Shown one piece after another: positions 16,300-25,129 of a stretch of DNA of 64,000 nucleotides. Source of the DNA: Fluviicola sp. (GTDB lineage Bacteria; Bacteroidota; Bacteroidia; Flavobacteriales_D; Crocinitomicaceae); the NCBI GenBank assembly GCA_002734065.2, contig NVXU02000058.1, positions 57,877 to 121,876 on the forward strand. The letters run 5' to 3'. A program made the translations under genes and the position numbers. Position 1 is the first letter of the stretch. Each line of letters begins with the position of its first letter. The notes below the pieces were generated by a model that was given only the letters and a program-made list of their open reading frames with translations, had not been told where the DNA came from and made no database searches.

Positions 16300-17082
16300 A
16301 TGTTAAAGATTTTAAAATACAGCATCTACGATTTATTGAGAAGTAGATGGAGCTACGTTTATTTCATCTTCTATTTGATGCTTTCATTTTCACTCTTCTT
16401 TTTGAACAGCGACATTGACAAAGCAATCATTACCTTGATGAATGTCATCGTTGTTCTAACACCATTAATTGGGACGATATTTGGCGTTATGTATTATTAC
16501 AGTTCTAAAGAATTCACAGAGCTTCTTCTTGCACAACCTATTAAACGTAGCAAGATATTCATGGGACAATACATTGGGATTTCTTTGTCCCTCACCTTGA
16601 GCCTGGTTTTAGGGGTTGGAATTCCATTTGTGATTTATGGATTATTTAAGTCTGCAGCCGTTTTTGATTTCACATTATTGCTTGTGGTTGGTGCATTTTT
16701 AAATTTCATTTTCGTTGCACTTGCCTACAATATTGCGCTTTCTATCAATAATAAAATCAAAGGATTTGGTTATGCTATTTTGATGTGGTTAACCTTTGCT
16801 GTCATCTACGACGCAGTATTCATGGGGCTTCTCATACACTACAATGATTATCCATTAGACAAATTCACTTTGATTGCAACCATGCTTAACCCGATTGATT
16901 TATCGAGGATATTGATTCTATTAAAACTTGATGCCTCTGCTCTTTTAGGATACACAGGTGCATTCTTGCAAAGTTTCTACGGAACAAACATGGGATTAAT
17001 CGTTTCTCTTTCTGCATTAAGCATGTGGATTGTTTTGCCCATCCTGAGAATGAGTAGCAAACTGAAAAAGAAGGATTTTTAA
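16300..17082 (+). CDS. nosY: NosY, ABC-2 type permease for NosZ maturation
   Basis: A 260-residue membrane protein with six likely helices. The start MLKILKYSIYDLLRSRW is typical of ABC-2 permeases; the longer track start overlaps nosF out of frame and is rejected. Recognisable parts are the cytoplasmic coupling stretch YYSSKEFTELLLAQPIKRSKIFMGQY (helix 2-3 region) and the TLIATMLNPIDLSRI loop typical of NosY. It is the last gene of the operon and overlaps the end of the convergent gene by four bases. No transcription terminator is seen between them. Confidence 0.93.
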   Translation: MLKILKYSIYDLLRSRWSYVYFIFYLMLSFSLFFLNSDIDKAIITLMNVIVVLTPLIGTIFGVMYYYSSKEFTELLLAQPIKRSKIFMGQYIGISLSLTLSLVLGVGIPFVIYGLFKSAAVFDFTLLLVVGAFLNFIFVALAYNIALSINNKIKGFGYAILMWLTFAVIYDAVFMGLLIHYNDYPLDKFTLIATMLNPIDLSRILILLKLDASALLGYTGAFLQSFYGTNMGLIVSLSALSMWIVLPILRMSSKLKKKDF

Positions 17083-17672
17083 AAATGTTTTTTCAGTTCA
17101 TCAATACTGATTTTTAGTCCTTCGTACATTTCTTCCAACTCAGTAAAAACATGTACTGAATCGACTTTTTGAATTCTGGCCTTCTCTCCTATTTCATTGA
17201 GTACAAACAATTCTCCAGCAGATAAACGTGTCTCATCATCAAGGTGTAGAATATTGTCCGCTTCAATGATTAACTGAACCTGATTTCCTTTTTTTGGTAG
17301 CGCAACAAACTTCCAATTAGATGCAATCACCGAATGCTCATTCATCAACTCATCATATATTTCGAATGTTCTGTTCCAATCCTTTGCTTGTTTGCAATAA
17401 TGAAACTCCCAATTCGATAGTCGAGGTGCATTGTTCATTATTTCTCGACTGATTTTCAATAAATCTGCGTCTCCATTTGGTGAAATTGTCAAACTCCAAG
17501 GTTTTAATTTTCCGGGAGCAATTTCCCAAGAGAATAATCCAAAATCCAAGATTCGATTGTCCAAGCTTTCTACAATGTAGTCTGCAGCCAGCTCATTATC
17601 AATAATATCTATGATTTCATCTTCATTATTGACAAACCAGTTCCAAAGATTCTCTATTTTTAATTTACTCAT
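17079..17672 (-). CDS. Protein of unknown function, last gene of the MntA-HepT-helicase operon
   Basis: A 197-residue soluble protein without signal peptide or membrane segment. It starts MSKLKIENLWNWFVNNEDEI and has a mixed alpha/beta look with a rather acidic first half. Noticeable stretches are GLFSWEIAPGKLKPWSLTISPNG and LSNWEFHYCKQAKDW, both rich in Trp. I do not recognise the family. It starts 16 bases after the SF1 helicase stop on the same strand, so it is probably co-transcribed with it. The C-terminal end overlaps convergent nosY by four bases. Confidence 0.75.
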   Translation of the reverse strand: MSKLKIENLWNWFVNNEDEIIDIIDNELAADYIVESLDNRILDFGLFSWEIAPGKLKPWSLTISPNGDADLLKISREIMNNAPRLSNWEFHYCKQAKDWNRTFEIYDELMNEHSVIASNWKFVALPKKGNQVQLIIEADNILHLDDETRLSAGELFVLNEIGEKARIQKVDSVHVFTELEEMYEGLKISIDELKKHF

Positions 17673-17688
17673 TTTTTTTCAGTCTTTT

Positions 17689-19530
17689 TTATCCTAACAA
17701 TTCCCACGCACTTTTATACCCACCAATTCTTTCAACGTAAGTTAAAAATTCTGCGTAGAATTTATCCTGTCCAATGGTTACACTATCTCCAATCACAAAT
17801 AACTGCTCTTTGGCACGTGTCATTGCAACATTCATTCTCCGATAATCTTTTAGAAAACCAATTATCGCATCCTCATTTGAACGAACCAATGAGAGAATTA
17901 TGACCTCTTTTTCTTGTCCTTGAAAACTATCAATGGTACTAATTCTAATGTCCTTTAACAATGCATCTTTTGCAAGTTGAACCTGGCCCGAATACGGTGA
18001 AATAAAGGCTATATCCTTTGCTTTCAACTTAAATTCTTCAATGATTTTCTGCACCAAATCCAATTCGCCTTGATTCGTTAAACTTGAACCATTTTCTCCA
18101 GTTGCCTCATCGAAACCAGTTCCTGCAGTATCAAAGAAGAACAAATGACTATCGGTATCATCTTGATTATCAGGTGTTTTTAGCTTTCCTTTGTAAAAAT
18201 AATTACTCGAGAAATCAGCCAATGATTTCCGCATCCTGTATTGTGTGTCTAAAAAATAAAGGTTTTCACAATTCTCAAATGCCTTTTCTAGAATAGAAAT
18301 ATTGAATCCATTTTTGGTTGCTTCATCAGAAAGAACAGTCGGTGGTAATTGATACGGATCTCCCGCTAAAACCCACGATTTCGCAGAAGGAAATAACATC
18401 CATGCTAAGGGTTCGATGCACTGTCCTGCTTCGTCCATGATTAATGCATCAAACTCTGCATCCTCTGTTAAGAAATTTTTCAAGCCGATAGGAGTTCCTA
18501 ATATCACATCGGCTTCTGCAAGAAGTTTTTCTTCAAAATAGGCTTGAATGGCGCGAATTTCTTTGCGAATTTTTTTCATTTCTCGAAACAATAATGAACG
18601 TTGTTCTCTTTCTGCCTTTCCAAAGCTACGCTTGTATTGCAATGCCATTCTTCGAAATTCTTCCGCTTGAATTTTTAACCGTTTAATTTCTTTTTGTTCT
18701 TTGGCATTTTGCATTCTGCCTTCACTCGTATGTTGAAAAATGAGGTCATCTACTTTCAATGAATTTCCAACACGAAGAATTTTAACCTTCGCATCGATCA
18801 ACCCTTTTGCAAAATTATCAACCGCAGCATTGCTTGGAGCAGTTGCCACCACTTTCTTGCCTTGCTTGATGAGCTGAATGACTCCTTCAATCAAGGTTGT
18901 CGTTTTTCCTGTCCCCGGAGGACCATGAGCTATGAGCAATGACTCATTTTCAATTATTCCTTTGACACAGTTAATCTGACTAGTGTTTAATTGACTGTTT
19001 GACAGCTCGATAGCTTGACTTTTAGATTCTTCAATTGATGAAGTTCTCAAATCACCAAACTTAGATTCTCCGTGAATATTTTCAAAGAGTTTTTGAATTG
19101 TTAGGGAGGCATCAATGTTCTTCACAGCGTCAATCATACATTGATTGGTGTATTGATCTGGAGCCAGTTTAATTCCGACACCTTTGTCCTCAATCCAATC
19201 TGGAAATTCAGGAGCAAACAATCGAAACGAACCTCGTTTACCTTCCATTCCGATAAAAACACCTTTGATTGGGTCCTCTCCAGCGATAAAACATTCTATG
19301 GCACTGTTGCTCTTGAAGTTGTTAGTGTCTGTATAGAAAGGCAAATTAAATGTAATCTCGGGATAATCAGCATAGCCAAAAGTCTTGCGCGTGACGTTGA
19401 TTGGATGCAACGCCAGACCTTCATGTTTTAACTGCTTCAACCCAACACCCGCGTCCAATTGATAACGTTTATTCTGCTCTTTGATTTCGAGATTGATGGA
19501 TGTTAGAAGGGATTTTTGGTGAGGGTGCAT
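17689..19530 (-). CDS. Superfamily 1 helicase of the Upf1/SMUBP-2 (IGHMBP2) type
   Basis: A 613-residue AAA_11/AAA_12-type helicase that should unwind DNA or RNA. Motifs in order: Walker A HGPPGTGKTTT (about residue 205), motif Ia ATAPSNAAVD, Walker B DEAGQ (about 370), motif III GDPYQLPPTVLS, motif IV TQYRM, motif V STIDSFQGQEKEV and motif VI RRMNVAMTRAKEQL (about 570). A coiled region of about 70 residues is inserted between motifs Ia and II (KEQKEIKRLKIQAEEFRRM). An N-terminal beta-barrel part is present. It is 11 bases downstream of the hepT stop. Related helicases are common single genes in Bacteroidota, so the link to the toxin pair may be incidental. Confidence 0.9.
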   Translation of the reverse strand: MHPHQKSLLTSINLEIKEQNKRYQLDAGVGLKQLKHEGLALHPINVTRKTFGYADYPEITFNLPFYTDTNNFKSNSAIECFIAGEDPIKGVFIGMEGKRGSFRLFAPEFPDWIEDKGVGIKLAPDQYTNQCMIDAVKNIDASLTIQKLFENIHGESKFGDLRTSSIEESKSQAIELSNSQLNTSQINCVKGIIENESLLIAHGPPGTGKTTTLIEGVIQLIKQGKKVVATAPSNAAVDNFAKGLIDAKVKILRVGNSLKVDDLIFQHTSEGRMQNAKEQKEIKRLKIQAEEFRRMALQYKRSFGKAEREQRSLLFREMKKIRKEIRAIQAYFEEKLLAEADVILGTPIGLKNFLTEDAEFDALIMDEAGQCIEPLAWMLFPSAKSWVLAGDPYQLPPTVLSDEATKNGFNISILEKAFENCENLYFLDTQYRMRKSLADFSSNYFYKGKLKTPDNQDDTDSHLFFFDTAGTGFDEATGENGSSLTNQGELDLVQKIIEEFKLKAKDIAFISPYSGQVQLAKDALLKDIRISTIDSFQGQEKEVIILSLVRSNEDAIIGFLKDYRRMNVAMTRAKEQLFVIGDSVTIGQDKFYAEFLTYVERIGGYKSAWELLG

Positions 19531-19541
19531 TTATAACAGAA

Positions 19542-19874
19542 TTAGTTAATTAACTTTTCTACTTGCTTTCTCAAAAGAGGTAAATCTTTATTGATTATCC
19601 CCCAAATTATTACATTATCAACATTATCATAAGAATGAATCACCCAATTTCTTAAGCTTACAATCCTTTTGGCATCATCAATAGCAATGGATTCATCTAT
19701 CTTCAATATTCGATTAACTGCTTCTCCTATTATTTCGAATTCTCTTTCTACAGCTCTTCGAACCAATTTATTTGATTGATAGAATTCAAAATTTAATTCA
19801 TAGTTCAGAAATTCATCAATTGAATTAATGGAAGAAAGAATATCATAGAGGTATTTATTAATGTTATGCTGCAT
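19542..19874 (-). CDS. hepT: HepT-like toxin (DUF86, HEPN domain) of an MntA-HepT pair
   Basis: A 110-residue all-helical HEPN protein. The RNase motif R-X4-H-X-Y is intact in RNWVIHSYDNVD (about residues 72-83). In characterised pairs HepT cuts RNA and is silenced when the partner MntA adds AMP units to the Tyr of this motif. The upstream half (FEIIGEAVNRILKIDE) is also typical. Its start overlaps the end of the nucleotidyltransferase gene by 11 bases, the usual coupling for this pair. Confidence 0.9.
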   Translation of the reverse strand: MQHNINKYLYDILSSINSIDEFLNYELNFEFYQSNKLVRRAVEREFEIIGEAVNRILKIDESIAIDDAKRIVSLRNWVIHSYDNVDNVIIWGIINKDLPLLRKQVEKLIN

Positions 19875-20178
19875 ACAACAACTTCTTTGTCTTTTCTATC
19901 TCGCTAATGAAAAATGGGTTAGAAAGAGACTTATCTGTAATTAAATCTACTTTTCTTCCCAAAAGACTTTCTAGCGCAAGATGCAAATCAAAGTAATTAT
20001 CGGTGTATTTTTCAAATGAAATATCCTTGAATGAAATCAACACATCAACATCACTAGAAGCATTAAAACTATCTGTAGTAACAGAACCAAAGACATGCAA
20101 AGTTGCTACGTCATATTTTTGACACAGTTGCATTATTTCTTCGATATGTTGCTGTACTAGTTCTTGCATTACACTCAA
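19864..20178 (-). CDS. mntA: MntA-like minimal nucleotidyltransferase (antitoxin)
   Basis: A 104-residue protein of the polymerase-beta-like minimal nucleotidyltransferase family. The catalytic motif GS-X10-D-X-D is exact in GSVTTDSFNASSDVDV (about residues 31-46), and the third acidic strand is in GRKVDLITDKS. In known systems this enzyme AMPylates the HepT tyrosine and so neutralises the toxin. It is the first gene of a compact minus-strand set (mntA, hepT, helicase, unknown). An internal start at MQELVQQ is possible. Confidence 0.9.
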   Translation of the reverse strand: MSVMQELVQQHIEEIMQLCQKYDVATLHVFGSVTTDSFNASSDVDVLISFKDISFEKYTDNYFDLHLALESLLGRKVDLITDKSLSNPFFISEIEKTKKLLYAA

Positions 20179-20238
20179 AGATAAGGAATTAATTTGATTT
20201 CAATTGAGTGAGAGAAAATTAATTCTTGAGGAAACTCA

Positions 20239-20955
20239 TCATTCTTTAAGGATCCTATAATATTCTTCAACCCCAAGATCAATCATGATTCCTTGAGGAT
20301 GCGTCCTAAATCTTACACTTATTAACTCCCCTTTTCGATTATACACTTTCACCCATCTTCTTATAGGATCTTTCCATTCTTCATCAAAATAAGTTTCTGT
20401 GCGCACCTTTTTTGTTCCTTCAAAATAAGTTCTCCATAATCCAACTCTTAAACCGTCTTTATTTCCTTGATTTATTGGTTTTGATTTATCAAATACATAT
20501 TCATCTGGTAATTTAATGCGTGACTTATCTTGATGAACGAATTCAAATCCGTTAACAAGTAACACAAAATTAGTATCCTTAATTCCAATTAGTGATAATT
20601 CTAATTCAAAACAACAGTCACACATTGTAATTATTACATCTTCATAAACCTCATTCCCGAGAGAATCAAAAACAGCTGGTCTCGGCTGACTTAATTCTAA
20701 TGACAGCGTATCATTTTTAGAAGAAGCTCCAGGATTCAAATCAAAACCACAATTCTCTCTAAAACCAATTGCAAGAAACAACGTGTCACCCTTTAAATAT
20801 CTCGTAACAATTCTAGGTTGAATTAACTGAACCCTTGAATTGATATCACATGGAGACAACGCATAATCTACTATCTCTTGCGAAAAAAGGGAATTGCTAA
20901 CAAAGAAGAATACTATGAATGATAATCTCATTGAAATATACTTATCAATAATCAT
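20239..20955 (-). CDS. Exported protein of unknown function with MORN-like end
   Basis: Up to 238 residues. A start at the ninth codon (MRLSFIVFFFVSNSLFSQE, base 20931) would give a clean signal peptide and may be the real one. The mature part has several cysteines (SPCD, ENCG, MCDCCFE), so disulfides or metal binding are possible. Near the end NQGNKDGLRVGLWRTYFEG and YFDEEWKDPIRRWVKVYNRKGELISV resemble the MORN/YwqK-type repeat found in exported Bacteroidota proteins. Function is unknown. It stands alone between mntA and valS. Confidence 0.75.
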   Translation of the reverse strand: MIIDKYISMRLSFIVFFFVSNSLFSQEIVDYALSPCDINSRVQLIQPRIVTRYLKGDTLFLAIGFRENCGFDLNPGASSKNDTLSLELSQPRPAVFDSLGNEVYEDVIITMCDCCFELELSLIGIKDTNFVLLVNGFEFVHQDKSRIKLPDEYVFDKSKPINQGNKDGLRVGLWRTYFEGTKKVRTETYFDEEWKDPIRRWVKVYNRKGELISVRFRTHPQGIMIDLGVEEYYRILKE

Positions 20956-21061
20956 GCAAATTTGTTTTATTCTTGCCGCAGGATTACAAATCCAGCGGAG
21001 CAGATAGCCGAAGCGTCGAAAACTCTAACGCTCTAACGCTCCAATTCTCCAATACTCCAAT
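20956..21061. repeat. REP-like hairpin and degenerate CTCCAAT repeats
   Basis: The 106-base gap has a small hairpin GGATTACAAATCC (5-bp arms, 20981-20993) in GC-richer text (GCAGGATTACAAATCCAGCG). A run of AACTCTAACGCTC, CTCCAATTCTC and CTCCAATACTC units follows, directly before the valS stop. The hairpin resembles short REP-type repeats common between Bacteroidota genes. The CTCCAAT run is the reverse of the TTGGAG text found in other gaps of this window. Confidence 0.5.
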
Positions 21062-23683
21062 CTACATCTCCGCTATCTTCTCTTCCAAAATCGCAATCTT
21101 ACCCAAAGCATCTGCTTCTTTCTTTTTCTCTACCGCAACAACCTGCTCTGGCGCTCCAGCAACAAAGCGTTCGTTAGATAACTTCTTTTGAACGCTTTTT
21201 AAGAATTTTTTGGTGTATTCCAATTCTTCTTTCATTTTTGCTTTCTCCGCTTCAACGTCAATTGCATCACCAAAAGGAACAAAATATTCATTCTGATTCA
21301 CGATGAAAGAATTTGCGTTACTCACCTTCTCCGTTGTGTATTCTAAAACAGAAAGATTTCCCATTTTCTTAATCACAGCATCGAAGTCTTGGTTCAAGTC
21401 CGTATTTTTCTTGATGAACAACTCCAACTTAATCTTATTGGCAATGTTGTTCTTCTTTCTGATGTTGCGAATATTGGTAATCACCTCGTTTGCTAAATCA
21501 AATTTAGTCAAAACTGACTCATCATAAGAGGCAACTGTTGGCCATTCTGCAACAATGATGTCTTCTTCTCTTTCTCTGATTAAATGCCACAATTCTTCCG
21601 CAATGAAAGGTGTAAATGGTTGCAATACTTTCAACAATTGCTCGAAGAATGTTTTCGTTGCCTCCAAGGTTTTCGCATCAATTGGGTGTTGATAACCCGG
21701 CTTAATCATTTCTAAGTACCAAGAACAAAAATCGTCCCAAACTAATTTGTAAGAGGTCATTAAAGCTTCAGAAATCTTAAATTGGTCGTATTGCTCGTTG
21801 ATTTTTGCTAATTCTTTGTTGAATTTTGCTCCAAACCATTCAATCGCTTTGATAGACGATTCTGGTTGCTCTAAATCTTCTTGAACCGTCCATGTGTCAA
21901 CCAAACGGTAAGCGTTCCAAATCTTATTGGTGAAGTTTCGACCTTGCTCACATTGCGAACTATCGAAAGGTAAATCATTCCCTGCTGGAGAAGAAATAAG
22001 CACTCCAACACGCACGCCGTCAGCACCGTATTTATTAATCAACTCGATAGGATCAGGTGAATTTCCCAAAGATTTCGACATCTTTCTGCCGAGCTTATCC
22101 CTCACAATACCAGTATAATACACGTTTTTAAAAGGGATTTCTCCCATGTATTCATTTCCCGCAATAATCATTCTTGCTACCCAGAAAAACATAATTTCTG
22201 GAGCAGTCACCAAGTCATTAGTCGGGTAGTAATACTTAATTTCATCGTTCTCAGGTTGCGTCAGTCCGTTAAAAACAGAGATAGGCCACAACCAACTAGA
22301 AAACCACGTATCCATTACGTCTTCGTCTTGATGCAAGTCGGATTCAGTGATCGTTTTTTCTGCTTTTTCAGTTGCTAAAGTAATTGCTTCTGCCAAAGTT
22401 TTGGCAACTACGAAATCATTCTCCCCTTTTCCAAAATACCAAGCAGGAATGCGATGCCCCCACCACAATTGACGAGAAATACACCAATCTTTGATGTTTT
22501 CCATCCAGTGGCGGTAGGTGTTTTTAAATTTCTCAGGATGAAATTTAATATCTCCATTCATGACATTCTCCAATGCTTTTCCAGACAAATCTTTCATATC
22601 TACGAACCATTGCAAAGAAAGACGAGGTTCAATAACAGCAGAAGTTCTTTCAGAATAGCCTACTTTATTGATGTAATCTTCTGTTTTTGTCAAGTATCCT
22701 TTCTCATCCAATTCCTTCTCGATGGCTTTTCTGGCATCAAAGCGATCTAGTCCTTCGTAGTGAAGCGCATTCGCATTCATGGTTCCGTTCTCATTGAGAA
22801 TATCAATGGTTTCTAAATTATGTTTCTTTCCTAAATCGTAATCATTGGTATCGTGAGCAGGTGTTACTTTTAAGCAACCTGTCCCGAAGTCCATATCGAC
22901 ATAATCATCAAAAATGATTGGAATTTCTCGGTTGCAAATAGGAACAATTGCTTTTTTTCCTTTCAAGTTGGCATATCGAGCATCGTTTGGATTTACACAA
23001 ATCGCAGAATCTCCTAAAATAGTTTCAGGACGAGTTGTCGCAATTGTCAACCAATCGTCATCTGTTCCTGCAATCTTATAGCGAACGTGAAAAAGCTTGG
23101 AATTCACCTCTTTATGCAGCACTTCTTCATCAGAAAGTGCCGTTAAAGCTTCCGGATCCCAATTGACCATTCTTAATCCTCGGTAAATTTTTCCTTTGTT
23201 GAATAAATCAATAAAAACGTCGATTACAGATTCAGAATATTCTTCGTCCATCGTGAAACTTGTTCTTTCCCAATCGCAAGATGCTCCCAATTTCTTTAGT
23301 TGCTCGAGAATGATTCCTCCGTGCTTATCTTTCCATTCAAATGCGTGTGCAAGAAATTCATCTCTTGTCAAATCTGACTTTTTGATTCCTTCTTTACGTA
23401 ATTTCTGAACCACCTTTGCTTCTGTTGCGATAGATGCATGATCCGTTCCAGGAACCCAGCAAGCATTCTTGCCTAACATTCTCGCACGTCTAACCAAGAC
23501 ATCTTGAATCGTATTGTTCAACATATGCCCCATGTGCAAAACACCCGTCACATTTGGTGGTGGAATAACGATGGTATATGCCTCTCTTTCATCTGGTTCA
23601 GAATGAAAATATCCTTTTTTCATCCAATTTGCGTACCATTTCTCTTCTGCTTTCTGTGGCTCGTATGTTTTTGGGGTCTCCAT
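21062..23683 (-). CDS. valS: Valyl-tRNA synthetase
   Basis: An 873-residue class Ia aminoacyl-tRNA synthetase that charges tRNA-Val. The HIGH-type motif is in PPPNVTGVLHMGHMLN (about 38-53) and the KMSKS motif in GRKMSKSLGNSPDPI (about 531-545). The editing domain lies between them (TTRPETILGDSAI, about residues 213-225). The anticodon-binding domain follows, and the C-terminal coiled-coil arm typical of ValRS (AEKAKMKEELEYTKKFL to the end) is present. Length fits the family. On the minus strand a TAATTTTG box (23703-23710) lies about 20 bases upstream of the ATG, but without a clear -33 TTG. Confidence 0.97.
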   Translation of the reverse strand: METPKTYEPQKAEEKWYANWMKKGYFHSEPDEREAYTIVIPPPNVTGVLHMGHMLNNTIQDVLVRRARMLGKNACWVPGTDHASIATEAKVVQKLRKEGIKKSDLTRDEFLAHAFEWKDKHGGIILEQLKKLGASCDWERTSFTMDEEYSESVIDVFIDLFNKGKIYRGLRMVNWDPEALTALSDEEVLHKEVNSKLFHVRYKIAGTDDDWLTIATTRPETILGDSAICVNPNDARYANLKGKKAIVPICNREIPIIFDDYVDMDFGTGCLKVTPAHDTNDYDLGKKHNLETIDILNENGTMNANALHYEGLDRFDARKAIEKELDEKGYLTKTEDYINKVGYSERTSAVIEPRLSLQWFVDMKDLSGKALENVMNGDIKFHPEKFKNTYRHWMENIKDWCISRQLWWGHRIPAWYFGKGENDFVVAKTLAEAITLATEKAEKTITESDLHQDEDVMDTWFSSWLWPISVFNGLTQPENDEIKYYYPTNDLVTAPEIMFFWVARMIIAGNEYMGEIPFKNVYYTGIVRDKLGRKMSKSLGNSPDPIELINKYGADGVRVGVLISSPAGNDLPFDSSQCEQGRNFTNKIWNAYRLVDTWTVQEDLEQPESSIKAIEWFGAKFNKELAKINEQYDQFKISEALMTSYKLVWDDFCSWYLEMIKPGYQHPIDAKTLEATKTFFEQLLKVLQPFTPFIAEELWHLIREREEDIIVAEWPTVASYDESVLTKFDLANEVITNIRNIRKKNNIANKIKLELFIKKNTDLNQDFDAVIKKMGNLSVLEYTTEKVSNANSFIVNQNEYFVPFGDAIDVEAEKAKMKEELEYTKKFLKSVQKKLSNERFVAGAPEQVVAVEKKKEADALGKIAILEEKIAEM

Positions 23684-24007
23684 AGTCTAAAATTATAAGT
23701 TGCAAAATTAATGAAAAGTAGCTTAGGAATTAATGATTTTAGGAATTAATGTTCTTTGCGCAAGTGTATTTTGCCTTTGGCTTTTGGCAATTCTCTTTTG
23801 GCTTAATTTCGCTTCAAAATATTACTTTTCCCTTTCAAAAAAGTCTTTTTTGACAAAAACGGAGTGAATAACGTCGAAGAATTGATTTTTCTCCTGAATC
23901 CCAAACCAAAAGCTACCAACTATTTACACTAACGTTTTCCACAAGTAAGCTTCCATTAAATCATTGAATAATTAAATCATTCATTACCTTTGTGAAAAAA
24001 AGTAACT
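23684..24007. other. Divergent intergenic region between valS and the MscS gene
   Basis: These 324 bases contain no gene. They hold the two promoters (minus-strand TAATTTTG near 23703-23710, plus-strand box near 23985), two copies of TTAGGAATTAATG about 18 bases apart (23722-23752), and low-complexity TTTGGCTTTTGGC text (about 23775-23800) that also occurs before the symporter near 52515. No RNA gene was recognised. Confidence 0.5.
23964..23992 (+). promoter_or_regulatory. Bacteroidota-type promoter of the MscS channel gene
   Basis: TTG and TACCTTTG separated by 18 bases, a full match to TTG-N17-23-TAnnTTTG. The ATG at 24008 follows 15 bases later. Confidence 0.75.
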
Positions 24008-25060
24008 ATGAACGATTTTCTATCAAAGAAATTTTACGGTAATACAATTCAAGATTGGGCAATATCATTTGGAATTATTATTGGTGCAATTATTATTGCT
24101 AAAATTGTCTATTGGGTAATCGGCAAATTTGTAAAGAAGATTACGAAAAAGACAAAAACCAGTTTAGATGACATTCTTGTTGACCAATTAGAAGAACCAA
24201 TTGTTTATGGACTAGGACTCATTGGTTTTTACTGGGGAATACATCGGTTAGAGTTTGGAGAATCTATGGATTCCTTCTTTAGTCATTTATTTATTGTTTT
24301 ACTTGTTTTGAATATTACATGGCTGTTTGCGAGAGTGATTGACTCTCTCATTCAAGAATACGTCGTACCTATGGTTGAAAAATCCGACAGCGATTTAGAT
24401 GACCAATTGTTACCTATCATACGAAAGGCTATAAAGTCTGGAATTTGGATACTTGGAATTGTGGTAGGTCTTAATAATGCAGGGTTTGACGTTGCAGCAT
24501 TAATCGCAGGATTGGGGATTGGAGGATTAGCTATGGCTTTTGCAGCGCAAGACACCATTAAGAATATTTTTGGAGGTATCATGGTCTTTCTTGACAAACC
24601 TTTCAAAATGAAAGACAGAATTAAGGTCAACGGATGGGATGGAGAAGTCGAAGAAATTGGCGTAAGAAGCACCCGATTAAGAACCTTAGAAGGGCGATTG
24701 GTAACCATTCCAAATGGTCAATTCAGTGATAATGCCGTTGAGAATGTGACAATGGAACCGAACAGAAAGGTTAAAATTAGTCTTGGTTTAACCTACGAAA
24801 CGTCACCTGACAAAATGGAACTTGCCATGAAAATTTTGAAAGAAATTGCAGAAACAAATGAAAGTGTTGAGAATAAAAATATTTTAATATCATTCAATTC
24901 TTGGGGTGATTTCTCTATGGGAATTCTCTATATTTATTTTATCAAAAAAGAAGCTGACATTTTTACTACGCAATCTGAAATGAATATGGAAATTCTAAAA
25001 CGTTTCAATGAAGAAGGATTAGAATTTGCGTATCCGACGAGTGTGGTTTATAAGAAATAA
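24008..25060 (+). CDS. Small-conductance mechanosensitive channel (MscS family)
   Basis: A 350-residue inner-membrane channel that opens under membrane tension to release solutes on hypo-osmotic shock. Three or more hydrophobic helices precede the pore helix GLGIGGLAMAFAAQDTIKNIFGG (about 165-190), whose Gly/Ala pattern is the MscS signature. The beta domain follows, with DKPFKMKDRIKVNGWDGEVEEIGVRSTRLRT and IPNGQFSDNAVENVT, and a C-terminal alpha/beta domain closes the protein. The N-terminus has one helix more than E. coli MscS. It is monocistronic by appearance. Confidence 0.93.
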   Translation: MNDFLSKKFYGNTIQDWAISFGIIIGAIIIAKIVYWVIGKFVKKITKKTKTSLDDILVDQLEEPIVYGLGLIGFYWGIHRLEFGESMDSFFSHLFIVLLVLNITWLFARVIDSLIQEYVVPMVEKSDSDLDDQLLPIIRKAIKSGIWILGIVVGLNNAGFDVAALIAGLGIGGLAMAFAAQDTIKNIFGGIMVFLDKPFKMKDRIKVNGWDGEVEEIGVRSTRLRTLEGRLVTIPNGQFSDNAVENVTMEPNRKVKISLGLTYETSPDKMELAMKILKEIAETNESVENKNILISFNSWGDFSMGILYIYFIKKEADIFTTQSEMNMEILKRFNEEGLEFAYPTSVVYKK

Positions 25061-25070
25061 TTCAATTAAA

Positions 25071-25098
25071 AATTAAGAATTAAGAATTAAGAATTAAA
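25071..25098. repeat. Short tandem repeat AATTAAG, about four copies
   Basis: Four consecutive 7-base units (AATTAAG three times, then AATTAAA) in the 69-base gap before alaS. The longer alaS start of the ORF track begins just after it and would leave little room for a promoter; copy number could vary by slippage. Confidence 0.75.
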
Positions 25099-25129
25099 TT
25101 TGTTCTTAATAAACAAGAGCAACTACAGA

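Noticed and set aside
17689-19530. Confirmed defence-system helicase
   Set aside because: Helicases of this group are widespread single genes in Bacteroidota, so defence is only a hypothesis and not used as the call.
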